DNA of 64,000 bases from Desulfobaculum sp044987625 (GCF_044987625.1 NZ_JBJDSB010000001.1:248001-312000), one strand, 5' to 3'; shown: positions 51,285-60,281, numbered from the stretch's first letter. The notes: a model not told the origin generated them from the letters alone. Numbers and translations are program-made.

Positions 51285-51800
51285 CTACTTTCTCCGGCCG
51301 CGGCCACGCCCGGGGTGGTCCCTGTCCTGCCAGCCGTCCATATGGTCACCGTTCATGTGGCGGCCATCCATCATGTCGTCATCCATACGTCTGCCGGGCA
51401 TACGCCCATCATTCATATGCTGACCGGGCACGTGGTCCTCATCCATATACCGGCCGGGACGTCCGTCCGGACCGCGCCAATCCTCGCGTCTGTCGCGGTA
51501 CTCGTCCTTGCGCATGTCGCGTTCGCGGTGCATGCCATCCTTGCGGCGCTGCTGCCAGTCCTTGCGCTCATCACGCATCCTCTCGCGCTCCATTTTGTCC
51601 ATGGCGCGCCTGTTGGCGTCGTCCTCGCGGCGCATCTCGCGCCAGCGGGCGTCTTCTTCGCGCCGTTGGGCATTGCGCCGCTTTGGCGTCAGCATGCCAT
51701 CCTGCGCAAAGGCGGCCTGCGCCGTCACCGTGGCCGCCAATGCGGCAGGAACGCCAACGAGCAGCCGCAACATCTTACGGCGGGTCAATCCATGTGGCAT
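51285..51800 (-). CDS. Tat-exported Arg/Asp/Met-rich low-complexity protein
   Basis: A 171-aa protein. The N-terminus has a twin-arginine-like signal (LTRRKMLRLLVGVPAALAAT, then VTAQAAFAQ-D). The mature part is highly charged: residues ~35-110 are Arg/Glu/Asp-rich and helix-forming (RREEDARWREMRREDDANRRAMDKMER), and residues ~112-165 are rich in Met, His, Asp and Gly (GQHMNDGRMPG, DDDMMDGRHMNGDHMDG). Met/His clusters of this kind occur in periplasmic copper- or nickel-handling proteins, so metal binding is possible. No family recognised. AGGAGA precedes the ATG at 51800. Confidence 0.7.
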   Translation of the reverse strand: MPHGLTRRKMLRLLVGVPAALAATVTAQAAFAQDGMLTPKRRNAQRREEDARWREMRREDDANRRAMDKMERERMRDERKDWQQRRKDGMHRERDMRKDEYRDRREDWRGPDGRPGRYMDEDHVPGQHMNDGRMPGRRMDDDMMDGRHMNGDHMDGWQDRDHPGRGRGRRK

Positions 51801-51897
51801 ACGATTTCTCCTGTACTGCTTGGGTGGCGGGGTGCGCGCGGCCCAAACGAAGCGCGACCATCGCCGCGCTCCCCTTTCGAAGCACGGGCACGCATAC

Positions 51898-51932
51898 AAA
51901 AACACCCCAGTGGAGTGTACGCCACCGGGGTG
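51898..51932 (-). terminator. Terminator of the methyltransferase-TetR operon
   Basis: Minus strand stem CACCCCGGTGG / CCACTGGGGTG (one mismatch) with an 8-base loop, followed by TTTTT. Confidence 0.78.
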
Positions 51933-51981
51933 CAGTTGAAAACCGACAGGAAACATTTCTTCACAGGACGCGGCGCGCGGG

Positions 51982-52611
51982 TCAGTCGCCCTCCCCGTCC
52001 CGCAGCAGGTAGCGCCCCAGCAGGTCCACTGCCGCGCCGGACATACGCTCCGCCCCAAGGGGCGACTCCATCAGCACGCTGCGGTGGGCCACTTCCTCCA
52101 CCACAATGTGCGTCAGCTCAACAGCGGCGTCCATATCCTCCACCCGCAGCGCGGCGCGCATCGCACTCAAAAAGTCACGCAGGCGCTGACGCACGCGGTC
52201 CTCACCGCCGCGGATGTAGGCGGCCACGTCTTCATCCTGCATCTGCATGGCCAGCACCTCGCGGTGGAAGTCGCGGTTGGGGCGATGCGAGGCAATGGAA
52301 AAGGACACCAGCGTTTCAATGACTTCACGCGGGCCCGCCCCTTCACGGCGCAGGCGCTCCCCCGTTTCGAAGATGCCCTGCATAATGCCTTCCTCCAGCC
52401 GCATGCACACGGCCAGAAAAAGCGCCTTCTTGTCTTTGAAATAGCGGTAGAAGGAACCGGTCGCCACACCGGCGTCGGCGGCGATGGCCTTGGCCGTGGC
52501 TCCGTGGTAGCCGTCCTCGGAAAAGCGTTTGAGGGCGGCGTCCATAAGCCGCTCCTTCTTTTCCTCGGCGCGGCGCTGTTTGGGTGCGTATTCCCCGTTG
52601 GTCCATGTCAT
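51982..52611 (-). CDS. TetR-family transcriptional regulator
   Basis: A 209-aa repressor with an N-terminal HTH (KKERLMDAALKRFSEDGYHGATAKAIAADAGVATGSFYRYFKDKKALF), the standard TetR signature, and a helical ligand-binding domain. Its ATG overlaps the stop of the methyltransferase gene (ATGA), so it is translated from that operon and probably represses it by binding the palindrome at 53657-53678. Confidence 0.93.
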   Translation of the reverse strand: MTWTNGEYAPKQRRAEEKKERLMDAALKRFSEDGYHGATAKAIAADAGVATGSFYRYFKDKKALFLAVCMRLEEGIMQGIFETGERLRREGAGPREVIETLVSFSIASHRPNRDFHREVLAMQMQDEDVAAYIRGGEDRVRQRLRDFLSAMRAALRVEDMDAAVELTHIVVEEVAHRSVLMESPLGAERMSGAAVDLLGRYLLRDGEGD

Positions 52612-53627
52612 GCGGTTTGGTCTGTCTCCTCTTTACGGACAATGGCCGAGCGCTCACGAAAAACCTTGGGGCGAGATTCCAGTATCAATCCAGCCTCCTG
52701 CGCCATCGTCACTTCCTGTTCAAAACGCTCCGCCCCAACATGCCCCAGAGGCTCCATGATGTACAGCCGCCCGCCCGGACGCAAAATGGCGGCGGCCTGC
52801 GCCAGCGCGGCCCTCGGGTCCGGGAGTTCATGCAGGACATTGCAGGCAAGGATAAAGTCCACAGGCGTCTGAACGGGAATGACGCGGGGCGGGCACAGGA
52901 CAGGAATCATCCGCCCCATAAGGCCAGCCCGGCGCGCGCGGCGGCGCAGCACCTTCAACGCGCCCTCCTGTACGTCCACGGCATAGACCACGCCGCCCGG
53001 CCCAACCATCCGCGCCATGCCAAGGGAAAAATGCCCCAGCCCGCACCCGATATCCACCACACGCATCCCCTCGCCCACATACGGCCCAAGCAGCTTCTGC
53101 GGCGGATGCATCAGTTGGCGCAGGGGATTGTCAAAAGTATAGGCCACCCACCACGGGCAAATCTTCCCCGCATGCTTGGCGTCGTCCCCGCGTGGCTGTC
53201 CGGCCGCCTTCCCGGATTGCCTCACCTGTCCTGACCCGCCAATATCCGACGCATCCCGGCGGACGGCATCTGCTACGGCAGAGTGTGACGCCGCTTGCGC
53301 ACCGCCTGCCTGCGCCGCGCACTGTGGCAACGCCGCACCCTGCGCACCATCCTGCACCACCCCGCAGAGAGACGCAGCGCCCTGAGTGTGAATCCCCGCC
53401 GCCGCGTCCTGACCCTGTCCATCCGCTCCGTCGTATGCCGGCGCTCTTCCCTGACGCCCTGCGTCCACCTCGCCGCGTGGCGACATCGCGCCATTCACTG
53501 CCGCCGTATCCCGCGCGCCGCAAGATCCATCCACGGCGCGTTCCGTCGCTGCGGGAGACATCACACCCCCGCTCCTGCCGCCACGCTCCGCGACTTGTGC
53601 CCCTGTCGGCATCTGACCTTTCCGCAT
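52608..53627 (-). CDS. Class I SAM-dependent methyltransferase with a long low-complexity N-terminus
   Basis: A 339-aa protein. The last 185 residues are a class I methyltransferase: KICPWWVAYTFDNPLRQLMHPP, motif I VVDIGCGLGHFSLGMARMV, acidic loop VYAVDVQEGAL, and FILACNVLHELPDP. Residues 1-154 are Gly/Ala/Gln/Asp-rich and have no domain, which is unusual because related proteins start close to the CPWW segment. The start at 53627 has a perfect AAGGAGA and lies 30 bp after the operator. An internal GTG (in GQVRQSGK) could give a core-only form. The substrate is unknown. First gene of the operon with tetR. Confidence 0.82.
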   Translation of the reverse strand: MRKGQMPTGAQVAERGGRSGGVMSPAATERAVDGSCGARDTAAVNGAMSPRGEVDAGRQGRAPAYDGADGQGQDAAAGIHTQGAASLCGVVQDGAQGAALPQCAAQAGGAQAASHSAVADAVRRDASDIGGSGQVRQSGKAAGQPRGDDAKHAGKICPWWVAYTFDNPLRQLMHPPQKLLGPYVGEGMRVVDIGCGLGHFSLGMARMVGPGGVVYAVDVQEGALKVLRRRARRAGLMGRMIPVLCPPRVIPVQTPVDFILACNVLHELPDPRAALAQAAAILRPGGRLYIMEPLGHVGAERFEQEVTMAQEAGLILESRPKVFRERSAIVRKEETDQTA

Positions 53628-53656
53628 ATGACTCTCCTTTTGTGCTCTTTTTGGAA

Positions 53657-53686
53657 AACATGAACCTGAGTTCATGTTCATGTCAA
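53657..53686 (-). promoter_or_regulatory. Promoter -35 box and palindromic TetR operator
   Basis: A perfect 22-bp palindrome, AACATGAAC-CTGA-GTTCATGTT (53657-53678), lies directly downstream (minus strand) of a consensus -35 TTGACA (53686-53681). The operator thus fills the spacer and -10 area of the methyltransferase-tetR promoter, where a bound TetR dimer would block RNA polymerase. Confidence 0.8.
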
Positions 53687-53821
53687 GCAAAAAGAAGTCG
53701 ATAACAGTTCCTATTTGCAGTAAGAATTCATAGCGAAGCGCTCGAATTGCCGCATACCCCGGCAACTGCGGCGCATCCGGCAACGGCGTAGCACAGGAGG
53801 CCTGACAGCACACCGGGAGCG

Positions 53822-53838
53822 TGGTACAGTATCCGCAA
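53822..53838 (+). promoter_or_regulatory. Possible sigma54-like promoter of lutABC
   Basis: TGGTACA-GTAT-CCGCA has the invariant GG and GC ten bases apart but deviates from consensus at four positions. Two direct copies of CCGGCAAC (53759-53766 and 53777-53784) and an inverted TTGCCG/CGGCAA pair (53747-53765) lie 40-75 bp upstream. Confidence 0.3.
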
Positions 53839-53886
53839 TATTTCACGCCTAGCGGCACAATTGATTGGAAAGCATCCGGAGGCGAA

Positions 53887-54636
53887 ATGCGCATCTATCC
53901 GCGGAAACCGAAAAACGTCTATTATTTTGGAACATGCCTTGTGGATATGGCCTATCCTGATACCGGAATGTCCGGCATTCGACTGCTTCAGCGCGAGGGG
54001 CTGCGGGTTGTGTATCCGCAGGACCAAAGCTGTTGCGGTCAGCCCGCCTATAACTCCGGCTATATGGACGAGGCCCGCGAGGTCGCCCGCAAACAGCTCG
54101 ACGCCTTCCCAGAGGACTGGCCCATCGTGGTGCCCTCCGGCTCCTGCGCCGGAATGATGCACCGCCACTACCCCAAGCTCTTTGAGGGAGACCCCGACGA
54201 ACTGCGCGCCAAGGCCTTTGCCGACCGCGTGTTCGAGCTGACGGAGTTCCTCGTGAACGTCTGCGGGGCCACCTACACGGACAAGGGCCAGCCCGTCACC
54301 GTCACGTGGCACTCTTCCTGCCACGCCATGCGCGAGATGGGCGTCACCGAAACCTGCAAAAACCTCGTCAGCCAGCTTGAGAATGTGACCCTCATCGAGC
54401 TGGAGCGCGAGTACGAATGCTGCGGCTTTGGCGGCACCTTCTCGGTCAAGCAACCCGAAATCTCCGCCGCCATGGTCAAGGACAAGGCCCAAAGCGCCGC
54501 CGACACCGGGGCAACCATCCTGCTCAGTGGCGACTGCGGCTGCATCATGAACATCACCGGCGCGATGGAAAAGATGAACATTGCCATGACCGGCAAACAC
54601 ATCGCCGACTTCCTGTGGGAGAGAACCAATGGCTAA
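53887..54636 (+). CDS. lutA: Lactate utilization protein LutA-type (CCG-domain Fe-S subunit)
   Basis: A 249-aa protein with two cysteine-rich CCG domains (SCCGQPAYNSGY; ECCGFGGTFSVKQPEI) that coordinate an unusual Fe-S cluster as in heterodisulfide reductase subunits. It starts VYYFGTCLVDMAYPDTGMSG, a LutA/YkgE hallmark. With LutB and LutC it forms an NAD-independent L-lactate dehydrogenase complex (family knowledge). The ATG at 53887 has GGAGG; overlaps lutB by 8 bp. Confidence 0.93.
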   Translation: MRIYPRKPKNVYYFGTCLVDMAYPDTGMSGIRLLQREGLRVVYPQDQSCCGQPAYNSGYMDEAREVARKQLDAFPEDWPIVVPSGSCAGMMHRHYPKLFEGDPDELRAKAFADRVFELTEFLVNVCGATYTDKGQPVTVTWHSSCHAMREMGVTETCKNLVSQLENVTLIELEREYECCGFGGTFSVKQPEISAAMVKDKAQSAADTGATILLSGDCGCIMNITGAMEKMNIAMTGKHIADFLWERTNG

Positions 54637-56050
54637 GGCGTTCAATTTCAAAAAGAATGTCGTGGAAGCCCTTGCCGACGCCCAGCTTCGGCAAAACTTC
54701 GCCACCGCCATGGGCGGCTTTATCATCAAGCGCCGCAACCTGCTCTCCGACGCCGAGGAGCGCGAGAGCCTGCGTGATGCGTGCTCCATGGTCCGCCGCC
54801 GCACACTGGCCAAACTGCCGGAACTGCTGGAACAACTGGAAGCCAACTGCGCGAAAAACGGCATCCACGTCCACTGGGCCGAAACCACGCACGAGGCCAA
54901 CGACATCGTGCTCAGCATCCTGCGCCAGCACGACGCCACCCGCGTGGTCAAGGGCAAGTCCATGGTCTCCGAGGAAATGCACCTCAACACGCATCTGGAA
55001 AAGAACGGCATGGAGGTCACGGAAACCGACCTTGGCGAGTTCATCATCCAGCTTGCGGGCGAGCCGCCCTCACACATCATCGTTCCCGCCGTGCACAAAA
55101 ACCGCCAGCAGGTCGGCCGCATCTTCGAGGAGCACCTCGGCGTGCCCTATACCGAGGACATCCCCGAGCTGAACGCCACCGCCCGCCGCACCCTGCGCAA
55201 TAAGTACAAGGAAGCCGACGCGGGCATCTCCGGCGTCAACTTCGCCGTGGCGGAAACCGGCACCCTGTGCCTTGTGGAGAACGAGGGCAACGGACGCATG
55301 TGCACCACTGCCCCGCCCCTGCACATTGCCGTGATGGGGCTTGAAAAGGTCGTGGAGCGCCTGTCGGACATCCACCCGGTGTACCGCCTGCTCACCGCGT
55401 CCGCCACCGGGCAGCTCATCACCACCTATTTCAACATGATTACCTCGCCCCGCAAAAAGGGCGAGATGGACGGCCCGGACGAGGTGCATCTGGTTATTTT
55501 GGACAACGGCCGCAGCACCATTCTTGCCGAACCGCTCATGCGCGAGACCCTACAGTGCATCCGCTGCGGCTCGTGCCTGAACCACTGTCCCGTGTACACA
55601 CGCATTGGCGGACACGCTTACGGGCACGTCTACCCCGGTCCCATCGGCAAGATTCTCACCCCGCAGATGACAGGCCTTGAGGAATCCGGCGTACTGGCGA
55701 CAGCCTCCAGCCTGTGTAATGCCTGCGAAGAGGTCTGCCCCGCGCGCATCCCCATCCCGGACATCCTGCGCGCCCTGCGGCAGGAGAACAACGCCCGCAA
55801 GGGCACCGGCTCGGTGAAGGGCCACGGCAGCAAGCGCAAGCCCACCGAGGCCTTTGTCTGGAAGGGCTGGCAGCTGGTGAACACCACCCCGGCGCTCAAC
55901 GCCGTGGTCACCCGCATTGCCGGGGCACTGGGCGACAAACTGCCGCCCGCAGGTCCCCTTGGCGCGTGGATGAGTGTGCGTACCCGGCCCAAGCTGGCCA
56001 AGAAGAGTCTGCATCAGATGTGCAAGGAACAAGGAGTGGACAATGTCTAG
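54629..56050 (+). CDS. lutB: Lactate utilization protein LutB-type (4Fe-4S ferredoxin subunit)
   Basis: A 473-aa protein with an N-terminal LUD domain (VKGKSMVSEEMHLNTHLEKNGMEVTETDLGEFI) and two 4Fe-4S motifs near the C-terminus: CIRCGSCLNHCPVYTRIGGHAYG and CNACEEVCPARIPIPDIL. Length and order match LutB/YkgF. Overlaps lutA and lutC by 8 bp each, so the three are tightly coupled. Confidence 0.94.
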   Translation: MAKAFNFKKNVVEALADAQLRQNFATAMGGFIIKRRNLLSDAEERESLRDACSMVRRRTLAKLPELLEQLEANCAKNGIHVHWAETTHEANDIVLSILRQHDATRVVKGKSMVSEEMHLNTHLEKNGMEVTETDLGEFIIQLAGEPPSHIIVPAVHKNRQQVGRIFEEHLGVPYTEDIPELNATARRTLRNKYKEADAGISGVNFAVAETGTLCLVENEGNGRMCTTAPPLHIAVMGLEKVVERLSDIHPVYRLLTASATGQLITTYFNMITSPRKKGEMDGPDEVHLVILDNGRSTILAEPLMRETLQCIRCGSCLNHCPVYTRIGGHAYGHVYPGPIGKILTPQMTGLEESGVLATASSLCNACEEVCPARIPIPDILRALRQENNARKGTGSVKGHGSKRKPTEAFVWKGWQLVNTTPALNAVVTRIAGALGDKLPPAGPLGAWMSVRTRPKLAKKSLHQMCKEQGVDNV

Positions 56051-56708
56051 CGAATCCGCGCGCGAGCGCATTTTGAACCGGCTTGTCCTCGCCAACCGCA
56101 AGGCCGCCGGATATGTGGGAGAGGTTCAGGCCATGCCTGTACCCACGTGGAATACCAAACAGCGCGTGGAGCGCATGCGCAAGCTGCTCACCGCCTCCAG
56201 CGCCGAGGTTATCGTCTGCCCCAAGGCCAAATGGACGGACGAGCTGAAAAAGACCATCGCCGGACGCGGATGGAACGCCCTGCTCCACGCCCCGGACACC
56301 GCTGTGGGCAAAGACGTAGCCAAGGCATGGAAGGGCGACGACGCCGACCTGCCGCCGCTGGAAACATGGTCCGGGCCTATTGAAGAATACAAGGAGCGGC
56401 TGTTTGAGGTGGACGCCTCCATCACGGGCACGGTGGGGGCCGTGGCCGAACAGGGGGCCCTCGCCATGTGGCCGACGCCGGAAGAGCCGCGCCTGATGTC
56501 GCTGGTGCCAGCCGTGCATATCGCCGTGCTGGACGCCGCGGACATCCACGCCAACTTCCCGCAGCTTATGGACAAACAGCGCTGGGGCGCAGGCATGCCC
56601 ACCAACGCGCTGCTTGTTTCCGGCCCCTCGCGCACCGCGGACATCGAAATGCAGCTGACCATCGGTGTTCACGGGCCCAAGGAGCTTATCGTCATCATCC
56701 GCGAATAG
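56043..56708 (+). CDS. lutC: Lactate utilization protein LutC-type (LUD domain)
   Basis: A 221-aa LUD-domain protein. The C-terminal half carries TGTVGAVAEQGALAMWP, RLMSLVPAVHIAVL and NALLVSGPSRTADIEMQLTIGVHGPKEL, the typical LutC/YkgG motifs. The start at 56043 is inside the lutB end (8-bp overlap). Last gene of the operon. No lactate permease or D-lactate dehydrogenase gene lies beside it. Confidence 0.93.
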   Translation: MSSESARERILNRLVLANRKAAGYVGEVQAMPVPTWNTKQRVERMRKLLTASSAEVIVCPKAKWTDELKKTIAGRGWNALLHAPDTAVGKDVAKAWKGDDADLPPLETWSGPIEEYKERLFEVDASITGTVGAVAEQGALAMWPTPEEPRLMSLVPAVHIAVLDAADIHANFPQLMDKQRWGAGMPTNALLVSGPSRTADIEMQLTIGVHGPKELIVIIRE

Positions 56709-56742
56709 CGCGCTCACGCTCTTTTCGCCGCCCAGTCGTATT

Positions 56743-56782
56743 CGCGCCCGCATTCCGCCATGGGATGCGGGCGCGTTGTATT
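56743..56782 (+). terminator. Terminator of lutABC
   Basis: Stem CGCGCCCGCATTCC / GGGATGCGGGCGCG (one G-T pair) with a GCCAT loop, followed by TTGTATTT. Confidence 0.72.
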
Positions 56783-56845
56783 TCCCTACTGCGTACGCCT
56801 GCTCCGCGCTTGCCAGTGCGCAGCAGGCATTATACGGTACCCGCC

Positions 56846-57775
56846 ATGTCTGTTGCTCTCCCGGTTCCCGTGGCCATGGCCCACTGCCCGCAGACCACAT
56901 CCAACATGCTTGCGGAGTGCATTCCCCAGTTGTTTGCCGCCTGCGGCATAACGTATCGCCCCGGCGAGCGCGTTCTGGTCAAGCCCAACCTTGTTGCGGC
57001 CAAGAATCCCCTCGGCTGCACAGACCCCGCCGTGGCCGCTGCGGCATGCCAGTATCTGCTGGACTGCGGGGCGCGCGTGACCGTGGCGGACTCCCCGGCC
57101 TTTGGCTCCGCCGAGAGTGTGGCGCGCAAGTGCGGCCTTGTGGACGCCCTTGCCCCCCTTGGCCTTACCGTGACCACCCTGCGCGACCCGCGCCCACTGG
57201 CGCTGTCCTTTCCCGCACAGGTGGGCATTGCCACGCAAGCTCTGGAGGCCGACCGCATCCTGAACCTGCCCCGCCTCAAGGCCCACTGCCAAATGCGGCT
57301 GACGGCCTCGGTCAAGAACCTCTTTGGCTGTGTGTGCGGCATGCGCAAGGCCATCGCCCACACCCGCTTTGGCGAACGCGGCAACCGCTTCGAGGCGCTG
57401 ATTCTTGACGTCTGCGCCGCCCTGCCGCAGGTGGATACGCTCCTTGACGCCGTCACGGCCATGCACGTCAGCGGCCCCACGGACGGCGAGGCCCTGCACA
57501 TGGGCCTTCTGGCCGCATCGCCAAACCCCGTTGCGCTGGACACCGCCCTGTACACCCTGCTCACCCAAACGCCAGACAACGTTGCCCTGTGGCGCGAGGC
57601 CATCCGCCGCGACCTGCCCGGCTGCCGCCCGCAGGACATCAGCTACCCTCTCCAGCCGCCACAGGCGTTCGACGCCACAGCTTTCATCGTTCCTGAGGCT
57701 CTCGTCCCGGTAAGCTTTCGCCCAGCGCGCCTTGCCAAAAGCGCCATGAAGCGTCTGCTTGCCAGAATCCGCTGA
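56846..57775 (+). CDS. DUF362-domain protein
   Basis: A 309-aa protein of the DUF362 family. Typical segments: GERVLVKPNLVAAKNPLGCTDPAVAAAACQYLLDCGARVTVADSPAFGSAESV (conserved KPN and DSPA motifs), ILNLPRLKAHCQMRLTASVKNLFGCVCGMRKA and DGEALHMGLLAASPNPVALD. Family members are often fused to ferredoxin domains; this one has none. Function unknown. Only a weak ribosome binding site; the start at 56846 lies at the usual place before the first strand. It lies 26 bp before hypF. Confidence 0.85.
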   Translation: MSVALPVPVAMAHCPQTTSNMLAECIPQLFAACGITYRPGERVLVKPNLVAAKNPLGCTDPAVAAAACQYLLDCGARVTVADSPAFGSAESVARKCGLVDALAPLGLTVTTLRDPRPLALSFPAQVGIATQALEADRILNLPRLKAHCQMRLTASVKNLFGCVCGMRKAIAHTRFGERGNRFEALILDVCAALPQVDTLLDAVTAMHVSGPTDGEALHMGLLAASPNPVALDTALYTLLTQTPDNVALWREAIRRDLPGCRPQDISYPLQPPQAFDATAFIVPEALVPVSFRPARLAKSAMKRLLARIR

Positions 57776-57801
57776 CCAAACCGTCAACCCACACGGTGCC
57801 T

Positions 57802-60165
57802 ATGCTCGATACGACCTCCCAGACCTCATCGGCTCAGTCCCGGATTCGCTACACCATCACCGGCGCGGTGCAGGGCGTGGGCTTTCGCCCCTTCATCTAC
57901 CGCATCGCCCTTGACCACTGCCTCACCGGCCACGTGCGCAACACCCCGGAAGGCGTTGTCATCGAACTGCAGGGCGCGGCCTCCCAGCTCGACGCCTTTG
58001 ACCACGACCTGCACCACCAACTGCCGCCGCTGGCGCAAATCGTCACCTGCGACACGCAGCCCCTGCCCCCGGCTGACGACGAAACCGCCTTTGAAATCCA
58101 TCTTTCCACCGGTGGCGAGGGGCACTCCGTGCTCATCAGCCCGGACGTCGCCACCTGCGACGACTGCCTCAGCGATATGCTGGACCCGGACAACCCGCGC
58201 TATCTCTACCCCTTCACCAACTGCACCAACTGCGGCCCGCGCTACACCATCACCCGCTCCATCCCCTACGACAGGGACAAGACCTCCATGGCCTGCTTCC
58301 CCATGTGCGAGATGTGCCAGAGCGAGTACGACAATCCGCTGGACCGCCGCTTCCACGCCCAGCCCAATGCCTGCCCCGAGTGCGGCCCCAAGGTCTGGAT
58401 GGCTGACGCATCCGGCGCGTCCGGCGCGCACGGCCCGCAGGCCCTTGAAGACGCGGCCCGCGCCCTTGCGGACGGAAAAATCCTTGCGGTGAAGGGCCTT
58501 GGCGGATTCCATCTGGTGTGCGACGCCACCAACGCCCGCGCCGTCGCCACCCTGCGCCAGCGCAAAAACCGCTACGGCAAGCCCCTTGCGGTGATGGCTC
58601 CGGATATGGCCACCGTGCGCGGCATTGCCGACGTGACGGACGCCGAAGCCGAGCTTCTGGAAGGCCGCGAGCGTCCCATTGTTATCCTGCGCCAGCGCCC
58701 CGGCGCATCGGTCCTTGCTCCGGGGCTTTCGCCGGATACCCGCGACATCGGCGTCATGCTCCCCTACACGCCGCTGCACCACGTTCTGCTCCGCCACTAC
58801 GCCGCATGCCGTGGCGACGGCCACCCCGCCACCCTTGTGGCGACCTCCGGCAATATGAGTTCCGAGCCCATCAGCATCGGCAACCGCGAGGCGCTCTCCC
58901 GCCTTGCGCACATCGTAGACGGCTTTGTCTTCCACAACCGCGACATTCTTATCCGCTGCGACGACTCCGTGGTCCGCGCCGTGGACACTCCGGACGGCCC
59001 GGCCACGCAATTCCTGCGCCGCGCCCGCGGCTTCACGCCCCGGCCGGTCTTTCTGCCCGCCGCCGGCCCAAGCGTCCTTGGCACCGGTCCGGAACTCAAG
59101 GCCACGCTGTGCGTCACCAAAAAGGACCAAGCCTTTGTCAGCCAGCACATCGGCACCATGGAGAATCTTGAAACCTTCGACTTCTACAAGGAAATCGCCG
59201 CGCATTTGGTGGACATTCTCCAAACCGCGCCGGAGGCCGTAGTCCACGACCTGCACCCCAACTACATGACCACAGACTGGGCGCAGGCCGAATCCGGCCT
59301 GCCCACCATCGCCCTGCAGCACCACGTTGCCCACGCCCACGCGGTGATGGCGGACAACGCCTTTGAAGGCCGCGCCCTCGTCCTTGCGCTGGACGGCACG
59401 GGCTACGGCGAGGACAAGACCCTGTGGGGCGGCGAATTCCTCCTTGTGGACAACGAGTCCCTGACGCACGAGCGCCTTGCCCACTTTGCGCCCATGCGCC
59501 TGCCCGGCGGCGAGGCGGCCATCACCCAGCCATGGCGCATCGCGCTGGCCTGCCTGCACGACCTTGGCCTGCCAACGCCCACAGACGCGCCGTGGCTGCC
59601 CGAGCATGCCGACGCCACTGCCCTGTGCGCCAACATGCTCACCAAAAACATCAACAGCCCCGTCACCACCAGTTGCGGGCGATTGTTCGATGCCGTCAGC
59701 GCCATGCTCGGCCTGTGCACCAGCATTGACTACGAGGCGCAGGCCGCCATCCGCCTTGAAGCCGCGCAGGACCATGCCGTCACAGAAGGATACGACGCCC
59801 CCGCCCTTGCGCCGCAGGGCAGCGGCCCCGCCATTGTGCGGACGGACACACTCTTTCAGCGCGTGGCACAGGACTGGGCGCAGGGCGCTTCGCCCGCCGT
59901 CATCAGCCGTAAATTCCACCTTGGCCTCATGGTAGGCCTTGCGGACGCCGCGGCCACCCTTGCCCGCGCCCATGGCGTGGACACCATCGGCCTCAGCGGC
60001 GGCGTCATGCTCAACCGCACCCTTGCCGAAGGTCTGCCGCGCCTGCTCGCCGAACGCGGCATGCAGGTTCTGCTACACACGCAGACGCCCCCCGGCGACG
60101 CGTGCATTTCCCTTGGACAAGCCGCCTATGGCTCGCGCCTGCTTGCGCGCCGGGGCGGGCGATAA
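57802..60165 (+). CDS. hypF: Carbamoyltransferase HypF, [NiFe]-hydrogenase maturation
   Basis: Makes the thiocyanate/cyanide precursor for the Fe(CN)2CO centre of [NiFe] hydrogenases from carbamoyl phosphate, together with HypE. Domains in the ~787-aa product: acylphosphatase (TGAVQGVGFRPFIYRIA), two zinc fingers (CDDCLSDML...CTNCGPRYT; CEMCQSEYDN...CPECGP), YrdC-like domain (KGLGGFHLVCDATN; MLPYTPLHHVLL) and Kae1/TobZ-like domain (LQHHVAHAHAVMADN; LDGTGYGEDKTLWGGEF; LSGGVMLNRTL). A GTG two codons upstream (57796) is an alternative start. No other hyp gene is in the window. Confidence 0.96.
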   Translation: MLDTTSQTSSAQSRIRYTITGAVQGVGFRPFIYRIALDHCLTGHVRNTPEGVVIELQGAASQLDAFDHDLHHQLPPLAQIVTCDTQPLPPADDETAFEIHLSTGGEGHSVLISPDVATCDDCLSDMLDPDNPRYLYPFTNCTNCGPRYTITRSIPYDRDKTSMACFPMCEMCQSEYDNPLDRRFHAQPNACPECGPKVWMADASGASGAHGPQALEDAARALADGKILAVKGLGGFHLVCDATNARAVATLRQRKNRYGKPLAVMAPDMATVRGIADVTDAEAELLEGRERPIVILRQRPGASVLAPGLSPDTRDIGVMLPYTPLHHVLLRHYAACRGDGHPATLVATSGNMSSEPISIGNREALSRLAHIVDGFVFHNRDILIRCDDSVVRAVDTPDGPATQFLRRARGFTPRPVFLPAAGPSVLGTGPELKATLCVTKKDQAFVSQHIGTMENLETFDFYKEIAAHLVDILQTAPEAVVHDLHPNYMTTDWAQAESGLPTIALQHHVAHAHAVMADNAFEGRALVLALDGTGYGEDKTLWGGEFLLVDNESLTHERLAHFAPMRLPGGEAAITQPWRIALACLHDLGLPTPTDAPWLPEHADATALCANMLTKNINSPVTTSCGRLFDAVSAMLGLCTSIDYEAQAAIRLEAAQDHAVTEGYDAPALAPQGSGPAIVRTDTLFQRVAQDWAQGASPAVISRKFHLGLMVGLADAAATLARAHGVDTIGLSGGVMLNRTLAEGLPRLLAERGMQVLLHTQTPPGDACISLGQAAYGSRLLARRGGR

Positions 60166-60281
60166 CACACTTTGCTGGCACCCGATGCCACCACACGGTG
60201 CCAGCGTCCCCCCAAATTTTCACCCAACCGACATCGACTTCTGCTTCACCTTCTCCCACTCCATCTGGTACAGGTTGGATT

